Positions 24,426-32,251 of a stretch of 41,436 bases of DNA are shown here, piece after piece. The notes under the pieces are model-generated. The model ran no database searches. It was not told where the DNA came from and saw only the letters and a list, made by a program, of their open reading frames with translations. Source of the DNA: Anaerolineae bacterium UTCFX2. Lineage in GTDB: Bacteria > Chloroflexota > Anaerolineae > Anaerolineales > UBA4823. The translations under genes and the position numbers were made by a program. The first letter of the stretch is position 1. Each line of letters begins with the position of its first letter. The DNA is taken from the NCBI GenBank assembly GCA_002050125.1, contig MWTA01000099.1:1-41436 (forward strand). The letters are read 5' to 3'.

Positions 24426-25674
24426 ATCCAATCTTCCAGATAATTGGGAATGGATCCCTTTAGAGAAATTTGCTACTTCTGTTGGTGGTTATGCGTTTCC
24501 AGAGAAATGGCAAGGTAGAGAATCTTTACAATTCCCATTTATTAAAGTTTCGGATATGAATAAAACTAATGGGTATTACATTGAAAGCGCAAAAAACACA
24601 GTAGATGAATCAATATTAGCAAAACTCAGAGCGCATACTTACCCCGTGGAGACAATAATATTCCCAAAAGTTGGGGGGGCTATTGCAACTAATAAGAAAA
24701 GAATCTTGGCTCAAGATTCAATATTTGACAATAACATTATGGGGATAGTAATAAATCCCGAATCGTTTATTGAAGTGAAATGGCTTTTTTATTTTCTTCT
24801 TACAATTGATCTAATGGATTTAGCTCATTCTGGGCCTCTACCCTCCATTAGGCAATCAACCATAAACCAACTAGAGATACCTGTCCCATTTCCTAGCAAC
24901 CCTGATAAATCACGACAAATACAGTCTCTTCTTCTAGCAAGAATTGAACAAGTTTTGTTTGAGCTTACCGAAGCCCGCCGGCTGCATGATAAGATTGTCG
25001 CCGACACCAACCGGCTGATGGAATCCGTGCTGGCGGAGATGTTGCCGAATCCTGAAAAAGGACTCCCCGAAGGATGGGGAGCACTACCTTTATCTCAATT
25101 GGCATCTGAGGAATCAAATCAGATTATTCCGTCTGACCATCCCTCTGACACATTTAATTATTGGGGGTTAGATGCCATTTCAGAAGGTCAGATTGCTGAG
25201 CCTCCCTCAAATTACATTCAAGGTTCTGAAGTTAAAAGCACCTGTATCTCGTTTACGCCAAAGGACGTTCTTTATTCAAAATTGCGTCCCTATTTGAACA
25301 AGGTGATTGTTCCAACAGTGGATGGGATAGGCTCTACAGAATGGGTGGTTTATCGCCCTAACCCAAAGTTAATTCGTAGGGAATATTTAGCATTCGTGAT
25401 GCGGACAAAATGGTTTGTCAGCCTGGCCTCCGGGACTAGTTATGGGGCAAGAATGCCACGTGCGAACAAATCTGTTCTGCGTGAGATTAAGATTCCAATA
25501 CCTTTAATCACTGATCCTGGTCAGTCGCTCTCAATTCAAGAGCAAATAGTTGAAAGGATCTCCCAATTCTCTTCTGATGTTGACAGTATGCAGAAGGGTA
25601 ACGCCCAACAGCAGAGATTACTAGTCCAACTTGAGCAGTCGATTCTGGCGCAAGCCTTTCGAGGGGAGTTGTAA
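24418..25674 (+). CDS. hsdS: Type I restriction-modification specificity S subunit
   Basis: 418 residues with the usual two-fold layout. The first target-recognition domain (~5-160) is LPDNWEWIPLEKFATSVGGYAF. A central conserved coiled coil follows (LLARIEQVLFELTEARRLHDKIVADTNRLMESVLAEMLP), then a second recognition domain beginning LPEGWGALPLSQLAS (~218-370). The closing helix ends QLEQSILAQAFRGEL. It sets the bipartite sequence recognised by the M2S and R2M2S complexes; the actual site cannot be predicted. Both recognition domains are AT-rich while the central coil is GC-rich, a sign of domain exchange. GGGGAG lies 7-12 bases before the ATG, inside the hsdM end. Confidence 0.92.
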   Translation: MSKSNLPDNWEWIPLEKFATSVGGYAFPEKWQGRESLQFPFIKVSDMNKTNGYYIESAKNTVDESILAKLRAHTYPVETIIFPKVGGAIATNKKRILAQDSIFDNNIMGIVINPESFIEVKWLFYFLLTIDLMDLAHSGPLPSIRQSTINQLEIPVPFPSNPDKSRQIQSLLLARIEQVLFELTEARRLHDKIVADTNRLMESVLAEMLPNPEKGLPEGWGALPLSQLASEESNQIIPSDHPSDTFNYWGLDAISEGQIAEPPSNYIQGSEVKSTCISFTPKDVLYSKLRPYLNKVIVPTVDGIGSTEWVVYRPNPKLIRREYLAFVMRTKWFVSLASGTSYGARMPRANKSVLREIKIPIPLITDPGQSLSIQEQIVERISQFSSDVDSMQKGNAQQQRLLVQLEQSILAQAFRGEL

Positions 25675-25677
25675 ACG

Positions 25678-28194
25678 ATGAATTCCCAGTCTGAAATTCG
25701 CAGCCGTATCCATCAAATCTGGCAAATTTTCACTGCCGCTGGGGTAACGGATCCGCTGACAATCATTGAAAACCTGGCCTATTTTTTCCTGCGGGAAGAA
25801 TTTCAGATCGGGGATCTTTACGAGGTCTCATCCAGCCGCCGGCAGTTGCTCGAATCGCAGCAAAGCGTCCGCGGTGGGTTCATGCCGATTGATTTGCTGC
25901 CTGACTTGTTGAATAAACTCCCGGATCTGCAAGGATTTCCGGATATCAAACAACTGTTGCCACAGTTTACCAATTCCCTGGGCATCAGCGGCTACCTGCA
26001 AATTGGGGATGCAGTTCATGAATTGCTGCAGGACGATTCACCGGCAGGGCAGATTTTCAATGAAGTTCTTCCGGGTTTTCTGGAACGCATGGAGCCAGGA
26101 GGACGCTATTTCACCCCGCGCCATCTCACCCGCTGGGCTGCCTCTCTACTGGAAACCTTTCCCGGAGCGCGCCTGGCCGATTTTGCCTGCGGCAGTGGTG
26201 GTTTCTTGGTGGCCACCGCCGAAAAGTTGTCCCATGTGACCGGCGTTGAAATCTCACCCAACTGGGCGCGGCTGGCTTTCACGAACTGTCTCTTGCACAG
26301 CATCAAAAAACCAGATATTCGCATCGGTAACTCCCTGGCCATCTTTGGGAAACGAGAAAAGGAAACGAAGTTTGATTGTATTCTGATGAATCCGCCCTTT
26401 GGCGCCAAGGTGGATGACTCGCTGGTACAGATGGCGTTTGATTTTAAGATGAGCGGGCGTTCTGAAACCGTTTTGACGGCACTTGCCTGTGAACATCTGA
26501 GTGAAAACGGTCAGATGGTGGTTTTCGCACCCTCAGGTTCCCTGTTTGCCAACAGCGGTGGCGAACAAATTCTGCGTGAAGGATGGATTGAAAACGGTGA
26601 GCTAACCGCTGTGGTGACTTTACCCAAAGACGCCTTTCAGCCCTACAGCCAGGTAGCCACGCATGCGCTGTTGATCGAAAAGACGCGGCAGCCGAATTAC
26701 ATCAACTGGTTTTTCCAACCCCGCTTTGACGGCTTCACATCTGGGCGCAACCGCCAGCCGGACCCTGAACATAACGATCTGCCGCTAATCACCGCTGCGA
26801 TCCGCAGTCGGAAGGAGACTCGAGCGGTCATTCCATTGGACATAACCGATCAGGGGCCGGCCGGTTATAGAGTCCTTTTCACCGATGAAAATTCGCGCTT
26901 TCGGGTCAATCGGCTATCCCGCTTGAATGCCCGCGAGACCTGTTATTTGGTGGATGTTGGCTCTGGTTCCGAAAACAGCTTCTATTGGATCAATCAGGCC
27001 AACATTCTGGCGATCAACGGACAAACACAGCCGATCAAAATTTCCTTGCCAGAAAAATATACGCGCGAGATTAACGCGACATTTTTACAAGGCGCATATT
27101 CGATCCAACTTACTGGTGAAGGGGGAGAAATTAGAGGTGAGCGGAAGAACACTTACCCCCTACAGATTTCGTCCCATTGGGATGATACGGCCTGGATGGG
27201 CATTGTCCTCAATGCGGAAGGGTACCCGGCTGGCCCGGCATTCATTCTTCATGATATTCCCAATCGTTTTAAAGAAGCCGATGATACCGTTTTCCCCTGG
27301 GATACTGAGATTCCATTTGACTCCAACGGGGTTGAGACTGCCTCCCCGAATGAGAACAGCGGAACATTGGTACTTTTCCCGCCCGGCAAGCTGGAGGGGA
27401 TGAAACTTGCGGAGCAAGGATACCTTTTGAAAAGCGGAAAACACACTTGGCTGCGTATTCATCTGGAGAAGAACAATTCAGCACAGTTTGAAATCTTCTT
27501 TCACGAGAACGGCAGCTCAGTATTCGAATCGGACGGGCGGCAGTGCGGAGTTGTGTTTACTGGAAAAGGTGAAGTGTTGGGCGTGGCTGTACCGAGTCAT
27601 ATCATTCAAAAAACCAGCAACCTTGATCTACAGCCCACTACTTACTTTCCGCGCCAACGCGAAACCAGCGAGGCAGGGTTAGAAAGCCCGGCTGAAGTTT
27701 TGAAAAATATTCATATGGCACAATTGGAATTAGCCGGACAGATCAGGAAATTGCTGACCCTGGCGGAAATGAAGCCCGTGGCGAATGAATCGATCCCACC
27801 GTTCTGGGTGAAAATTAGCCCAATGGGAGAATTGCAGGGCATCCAAAAAGATGTTTGGGATATCATTCAGACCATGGTGGAAGAACACGAGAGCATTTTT
27901 ACTCCAAAACCTTTTCGGGTTTCGGATATCGATACGCAAATTCGAAATAACCTTCGGGATGTTTTTATGAAACAGGTGGATCCCGATCTGGTAGATGGCA
28001 AAGCGGGTCTAGAACATCACACAGAACAAGACATGCTGAATTTTGTTTCGGACAACAGTTATTCCGAACCAGACCTTGTGAGGGTATTGGATCTATTTGA
28101 GCGGATGGGAGTCGTGGTTCGTGTTTTGATAGATGGCTCTGAGTATTACCGGTTGAGCAGCGAGCGCGAATTCCTTGGAGGAACGCTGCAATGA
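25678..28194 (+). CDS. Second N6-adenine DNA methylase, large, unassigned subfamily
   Basis: 838 residues, starting 3 bases after hsdS. The N-terminal ~130 residues are helical and unfamiliar. The methylase core has GGRYFTPRHLTRWAAS, motif I LADFACGSGGFLVATAEKL (~167) and motif IV DCILMNPPFGAKV (~237); both catalytic motifs are intact. Residues ~400-700 are beta-rich with no domain I can name. The C-terminal ~100 (VWDIIQTMVEEHESIFTPKPFRVSDIDTQIRNNL...VLDLFERMGVVVRV) look winged-helix-like. A second complete methylase after hsdS is not part of a standard type I system. Its stop overlaps the ATPase start (ATGA), so it belongs functionally with the ATPase-HNH pair or supplies a second modification. 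Confidence 0.82.
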   Translation: MNSQSEIRSRIHQIWQIFTAAGVTDPLTIIENLAYFFLREEFQIGDLYEVSSSRRQLLESQQSVRGGFMPIDLLPDLLNKLPDLQGFPDIKQLLPQFTNSLGISGYLQIGDAVHELLQDDSPAGQIFNEVLPGFLERMEPGGRYFTPRHLTRWAASLLETFPGARLADFACGSGGFLVATAEKLSHVTGVEISPNWARLAFTNCLLHSIKKPDIRIGNSLAIFGKREKETKFDCILMNPPFGAKVDDSLVQMAFDFKMSGRSETVLTALACEHLSENGQMVVFAPSGSLFANSGGEQILREGWIENGELTAVVTLPKDAFQPYSQVATHALLIEKTRQPNYINWFFQPRFDGFTSGRNRQPDPEHNDLPLITAAIRSRKETRAVIPLDITDQGPAGYRVLFTDENSRFRVNRLSRLNARETCYLVDVGSGSENSFYWINQANILAINGQTQPIKISLPEKYTREINATFLQGAYSIQLTGEGGEIRGERKNTYPLQISSHWDDTAWMGIVLNAEGYPAGPAFILHDIPNRFKEADDTVFPWDTEIPFDSNGVETASPNENSGTLVLFPPGKLEGMKLAEQGYLLKSGKHTWLRIHLEKNNSAQFEIFFHENGSSVFESDGRQCGVVFTGKGEVLGVAVPSHIIQKTSNLDLQPTTYFPRQRETSEAGLESPAEVLKNIHMAQLELAGQIRKLLTLAEMKPVANESIPPFWVKISPMGELQGIQKDVWDIIQTMVEEHESIFTPKPFRVSDIDTQIRNNLRDVFMKQVDPDLVDGKAGLEHHTEQDMLNFVSDNSYSEPDLVRVLDLFERMGVVVRVLIDGSEYYRLSSEREFLGGTLQ

Positions 28195-29729
28195 AGTTAA
28201 TTCGCCTGTATATAAAAGATCACTTACTGCTGCATGACTTGAATTTGCGGTTTGATCGTGACGGCCGGCTGGATGAAAAAGAAAGTTACCGTCTGGATTT
28301 CCTGGTAGGCGTCAACGGGTCTGGAAAAAGCACATTGCTGCGCACCCTGGTCGAGATATTTGCGTCATTACAAACAGGGGAAGGGGCAGAATATCATTAT
28401 GAGCTTGAATATGAATTAGAAAACAAAGGTCAACCCATCAAGGTGACAGTTAGGAAATATTGGGAAACAGGGTTAGAAGCCTGGCGCGTGATTTCCTCTG
28501 TACAAAGGCCAGATGGGTCTCAAGAGGATCTGGAAAATCCAGTTGTAGACCGCCAATACCGACCTGAAGGGATTGTTGTATATACCACCGGTTCAGAAGA
28601 AGAGTGGGATAACATTCTAAACCATCGCTACCTGGCAATGGATAATTCCCCCGCAGATAAAAAAATTCTGGACGATATAAAGAAGCGATTTGTTTATGAA
28701 ACACCTGCGCAGATGGATCAGAATGAAATAAACGAGCCATTGGCGCAAGAAGAAATGCCTTTTCTGCTATTGCGTAGCTCTACGTTGAACGCTATAACAC
28801 TCTGCGGATTGTTGCGGTACCTAATCGACCCTGAATCAGTCAATCACCAACCACTTGCCGGCGTGTTGGATGCGGTTGGTATCGAAAATTTTGCGGGTTT
28901 TTCCTTGCGGTTTCGCATTTACGACCGGCTTTCAAATAAATCATTCTATGAGAAACTCCTTGATCTTGAGCCCCGCCCCAGAATCCTTCAACAAGCGTCC
29001 GACCGGCTGGTGGTTTTTGAAATAAATAAGGATCCTAGAGCAGCCAAACGGCTTCTCGATCAATTCAATGGTGCCTTTGGATTATTCAAGACTCTGGACG
29101 CCCAGCTTGATGACGATCCCACACACACCGGCAGCCCGACTTTACAGGATATCAATCTCTTTTTGCAAAGGAAATCAATAGAACCGGTTGATGGTGAAAT
29201 CGCTAACGCTCATATCCCGAGCGTGTTTCTCCTTGACTGGTTGAGCGATGGCGAGCGGGCTTTTTTGGGCAGAATGGCATTGCTGGCCATGTTAGATATG
29301 CAAGATAGCTTGATTATCCTTGATGAACCGGAAGCCCACTTTAACGATTTCTGGAAACGAGAAATTATTAATATCGCAGACAAAATGCTTTCTGGCAAAT
29401 ATAACCATGTTCTAGTGACCACACATTCCAGCATTATGTTGTCTGATGTAACCGAATCCCAGGTTACTCTCCTGTCCAAAAACTCACAAGGGTGGTCTGA
29501 AGAAGTGGTGATACGAACACCAATTCTTGCAGTAGATCCAAGCGACATTATGGTTGATTGGTTCGAAACCAAAAAATCGGTCGGCGCATATGCTACTCGC
29601 TATCTTTCCGAAGCATTAGAAAGAGGGAACCAGGAGGAATTACGAAAATTGTTAGAACAAATTGGCCCTGGCTATTGGCGATACAGAATTCAAGACAGGC
29701 TGGAGGAATTAGATGATTCATCCCGTTAA
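28191..29729 (+). CDS. AAA/ABC-type ATPase, Septu PtuA-like
   Basis: 512 residues. Walker A is LVGVNGSGKSTLLRTL (~40-52). A long middle region follows, then the ABC-like signature WLSDGERAFLGRMALLA (~350), Walker B DSLIILDEPEAHFND (~373) and the switch His in VLVTTHSSIML. This is the pattern of AAA_15/AAA_21 ATPases in OLD, PtuA and related defence proteins, without a fused Toprim domain. GGAGG precedes the ATG and the gene overlaps the methylase by 4 bases and the HNH gene by 17. By analogy with Septu it would sense infection and control the nuclease. The assignment to Septu proper, rather than to a related ATPase-HNH group, is uncertain. Confidence 0.8.
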   Translation: MKLIRLYIKDHLLLHDLNLRFDRDGRLDEKESYRLDFLVGVNGSGKSTLLRTLVEIFASLQTGEGAEYHYELEYELENKGQPIKVTVRKYWETGLEAWRVISSVQRPDGSQEDLENPVVDRQYRPEGIVVYTTGSEEEWDNILNHRYLAMDNSPADKKILDDIKKRFVYETPAQMDQNEINEPLAQEEMPFLLLRSSTLNAITLCGLLRYLIDPESVNHQPLAGVLDAVGIENFAGFSLRFRIYDRLSNKSFYEKLLDLEPRPRILQQASDRLVVFEINKDPRAAKRLLDQFNGAFGLFKTLDAQLDDDPTHTGSPTLQDINLFLQRKSIEPVDGEIANAHIPSVFLLDWLSDGERAFLGRMALLAMLDMQDSLIILDEPEAHFNDFWKREIINIADKMLSGKYNHVLVTTHSSIMLSDVTESQVTLLSKNSQGWSEEVVIRTPILAVDPSDIMVDWFETKKSVGAYATRYLSEALERGNQEELRKLLEQIGPGYWRYRIQDRLEELDDSSR

Positions 29730-30771
29730 TCGCCCAGACTGTATTGATGCATTATGGCTAGCTGTTTATATTCAAGAAGAGTTATTGGAATTAAGTTTAG
29801 CGCTTGACCCTTCGGATATTAGAAACCTCAATTCAATATTTGGATCAGATACTGTTTCTTGGCTATGGAAATATAAGCAAAAGTTAATTGACCCTTTAAG
29901 GGGATTTTATAGTCATACGAATTCAGCAGAGAAAAATGACATACTTACCGCATTCCGCCACGATATAAATTATTACAAACAATATAATGATGGAACCTTT
30001 ACTTTTTGTCTTCAGCCTAAGGCAAATCTGCCATCGCTTTTAGCAGCTCAGGTCGGTTGCTGGTTAGAAAACTTTTATGATGTCATAACGCAGAAGGGAT
30101 TTCCTGCTATTGTGTCAGGATATAAATGCGATATAAATGCGCAGGTTATAAATTCCGAAACACTCTCAAAAAACAATGGCTTATACGTTTGTCCAGTGTG
30201 TGATGGGACATGGATGGAGAAAACAAGTACCGGAATTCTTGGATCAATAGACCATTTTCTTCCTCGGTCAATATATCCTGCATTAAGCGTTCATCCATAT
30301 AACCTTCTGCCCATTTGCATTACATGCAATGAAAAAATCAAGAAAGATAAAGATCCTTTGACATATTTGCACCCTCGTAATTTGTCAGAAACATTTCACT
30401 CATATATTCAGCCTGCAAGGGATGTGGTTCAAGTACAAATCGGGTCATCATGGGCCATTGTCGATAATGGTGCCCACACCCAAAATCAGTTGCTTATATT
30501 TCCAGATATCTTTGATTTGCCTGGCAGATGGCAACAAGATTCAGATGAATTTGATCGCGCAGTTCGGCGGAGAATACGTGATTCGGTCGATGCTAAAAAA
30601 GATGAAGGACAGGATGTTGACCATAATGCTTTCGATAGAATTTTACTAAGACTTGATCAAAGGCTTTATGAAGAATGGGGGGGTATGGGGAATAGTTACC
30701 CGGCAACCTGGTATTTTCGATGGTTATGTCAAAACAAAAAGGCTGAATTATTGCTTGATTATGTTGGTTAA
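29713..30771 (+). CDS. HNH-family nuclease, PtuB-like
   Basis: 352 residues. A zinc-HNH core sits near residues 155-225: YVCPVCDGTW, then GSIDHFLPRSIYPALSVHPYNLLPICITCNEKIKKDKD. This has the paired CxxC motifs and the DH...N...N pattern of HNH/PtuB nucleases. The N-terminal ~150 and C-terminal ~120 residues are not recognised, and the protein is longer than the short PtuB of the first Septu systems. GGAGG precedes the ATG inside the end of the ATPase gene, so the two are translationally coupled. It is the likely effector nuclease (DNA, possibly tRNA or other RNA) of the ATPase pair. Confidence 0.8.
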   Translation: MIHPVNRPDCIDALWLAVYIQEELLELSLALDPSDIRNLNSIFGSDTVSWLWKYKQKLIDPLRGFYSHTNSAEKNDILTAFRHDINYYKQYNDGTFTFCLQPKANLPSLLAAQVGCWLENFYDVITQKGFPAIVSGYKCDINAQVINSETLSKNNGLYVCPVCDGTWMEKTSTGILGSIDHFLPRSIYPALSVHPYNLLPICITCNEKIKKDKDPLTYLHPRNLSETFHSYIQPARDVVQVQIGSSWAIVDNGAHTQNQLLIFPDIFDLPGRWQQDSDEFDRAVRRRIRDSVDAKKDEGQDVDHNAFDRILLRLDQRLYEEWGGMGNSYPATWYFRWLCQNKKAELLLDYVG

Positions 30772-30877
30772 GTAAATGTATTCTTAATCATCTCAAAGAT
30801 AGGTGAAGGGCAGCAGAAAATTGAGATAACTTGGAAAATAGTTATCAACCAAGTTTGAACAAACAGAGTAGGTCCTA
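30772..30877. promoter_or_regulatory. Gap with interleaved inverted repeats ahead of mcrC
   Basis: The only real gap in the defence operon between hsdM and mcrB. It holds TCTCAA/TTGAGA (30791-30796/30821-30826) and AACTTGG/CCAAGTT (30828-30834/30849-30855). No convincing promoter hexamers are seen. The repeats could form a hairpin separating the two modules or an operator. Confidence 0.35.
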
Positions 30878-32251
30878 GTGGAAGATGTAATAACCCTTTT
30901 TGAGAGACAAACAATTCCTTACCAGTCTCTTGGCTTGACAGCCAATGATCCCTTGTTGGAAATCCTGGATCGTTTAAATCAAAATTCAGGAAAGGAATTG
31001 ATCCGCCTTGAACGCAAGGGTTTGCGCGCCACTCAATTTGTGGGGGTGATCCAGGCAGGTGGACGCACGATTCAAATCTTACCCAAAATTGATTGTGATC
31101 CAGAAGCCAATACTGAAGCAGTCGTAGGCTCAGCACCTTATGAAAGAGCAGCCGTCTCTGCATCACAAAACTTTTTGCACTTCTTAACCCATGCGCGCCA
31201 CCTGAAATTGCACAACCAATCTATGGCGTCATTAAGTACCAATCGTGGCACCTGGCTTGAAATGCTTACTCGTCTGTTCGCTGTCGAACTGCTAACCCAA
31301 TTACAACAGGGTTTTCACCAGGATTATGTTCGTAGAGAAGATTTACTCCCCTATATACGCGGGCGATGGAACATTGCAAGGCAATTTTCCCGTCAACCGA
31401 ATTTAACTCAAGGATTGGATGTTGCTTACGATGATTATTTGCCAGATAATTTACTTAACCGGGTTTTCCGTCTTGCAGTAGATCGGTTACAACGGATAAC
31501 ACGTGATACACAGAATCGTCAAATGTTGGCGGATCTTGAAATCTGGTTGCAGCCAGTTCACCTCCCTGCACAGTTAAATTCCGTAGATTTGGATCATATT
31601 GAATTCAATCGTTTAAACGAACGTTTTTATCCCGCTTTTCAATTAGCTCGGTTATTGTTGGAAGGTTTAACGGTGCAGTTGTTGGCTGGTGGGCAGCACG
31701 CTTTTGCCTTTGTTTTTGATATGGATCGCCTATTTGAACAGTTTATCGCCAGTTTTTTGCAAACTTACAGCCGGCTTATTCTGCCTGAGGAATGGCGAGA
31801 TCTACCAATTGAGTTACAAGGCAACATATCCAAGCGACACCTGGTCTTACCGATGCCGCTGCCTGAGAAACCGATGTTTCCCCTAAAACCTGACATTATC
31901 ATAGGTTTTCCCGGTCAACCGAATCTGATTATTGACACAAAAAATAAGGCACTTCCTCTAAGACAGTCATATCGTGCAGTCGCTGAAGGTGATGCTTATC
32001 AAATGCTAGCCTATGCCACCCAATTTCATTGTCGGAATATTTTACTTCTGTACCCGCACACGCTTGGAGCAGAAGTGTTCACACCTAAAATGCTTATGGT
32101 TGAGCAAACCTCTATCCGGATATTCGTTGCGACTTTGAATTTACATCAACCATTGAATCAAATTTTTCCATTGATCCAGGAATTTCGTAATATTTTGTAT
32201 TCGACTTTATCGCAAGTAGGTTCACCATCGGAGGTAATATGGCCCGTATGA
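30878..32251 (+). CDS. mcrC: McrC-like subunit of a McrBC restriction system
   Basis: 457 residues from a GTG start with TAGG upstream. The N-terminal part (LERKGLRATQFVGVIQAGGRTIQILPKID) is the typical McrC opening. The C-terminal PD-(D/E)xK nuclease is seen as PLKPDIIIGFPGQPNLIIDTKNKAL (~333-358), with Asp, Asp and Lys in place. McrC stimulates the McrB motor and cuts DNA between modified sites. Here the nuclease gene comes first and overlaps the mcrB gene by 13 bases, the reverse of the E. coli order. Confidence 0.9.
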   Translation: MEDVITLFERQTIPYQSLGLTANDPLLEILDRLNQNSGKELIRLERKGLRATQFVGVIQAGGRTIQILPKIDCDPEANTEAVVGSAPYERAAVSASQNFLHFLTHARHLKLHNQSMASLSTNRGTWLEMLTRLFAVELLTQLQQGFHQDYVRREDLLPYIRGRWNIARQFSRQPNLTQGLDVAYDDYLPDNLLNRVFRLAVDRLQRITRDTQNRQMLADLEIWLQPVHLPAQLNSVDLDHIEFNRLNERFYPAFQLARLLLEGLTVQLLAGGQHAFAFVFDMDRLFEQFIASFLQTYSRLILPEEWRDLPIELQGNISKRHLVLPMPLPEKPMFPLKPDIIIGFPGQPNLIIDTKNKALPLRQSYRAVAEGDAYQMLAYATQFHCRNILLLYPHTLGAEVFTPKMLMVEQTSIRIFVATLNLHQPLNQIFPLIQEFRNILYSTLSQVGSPSEVIWPV

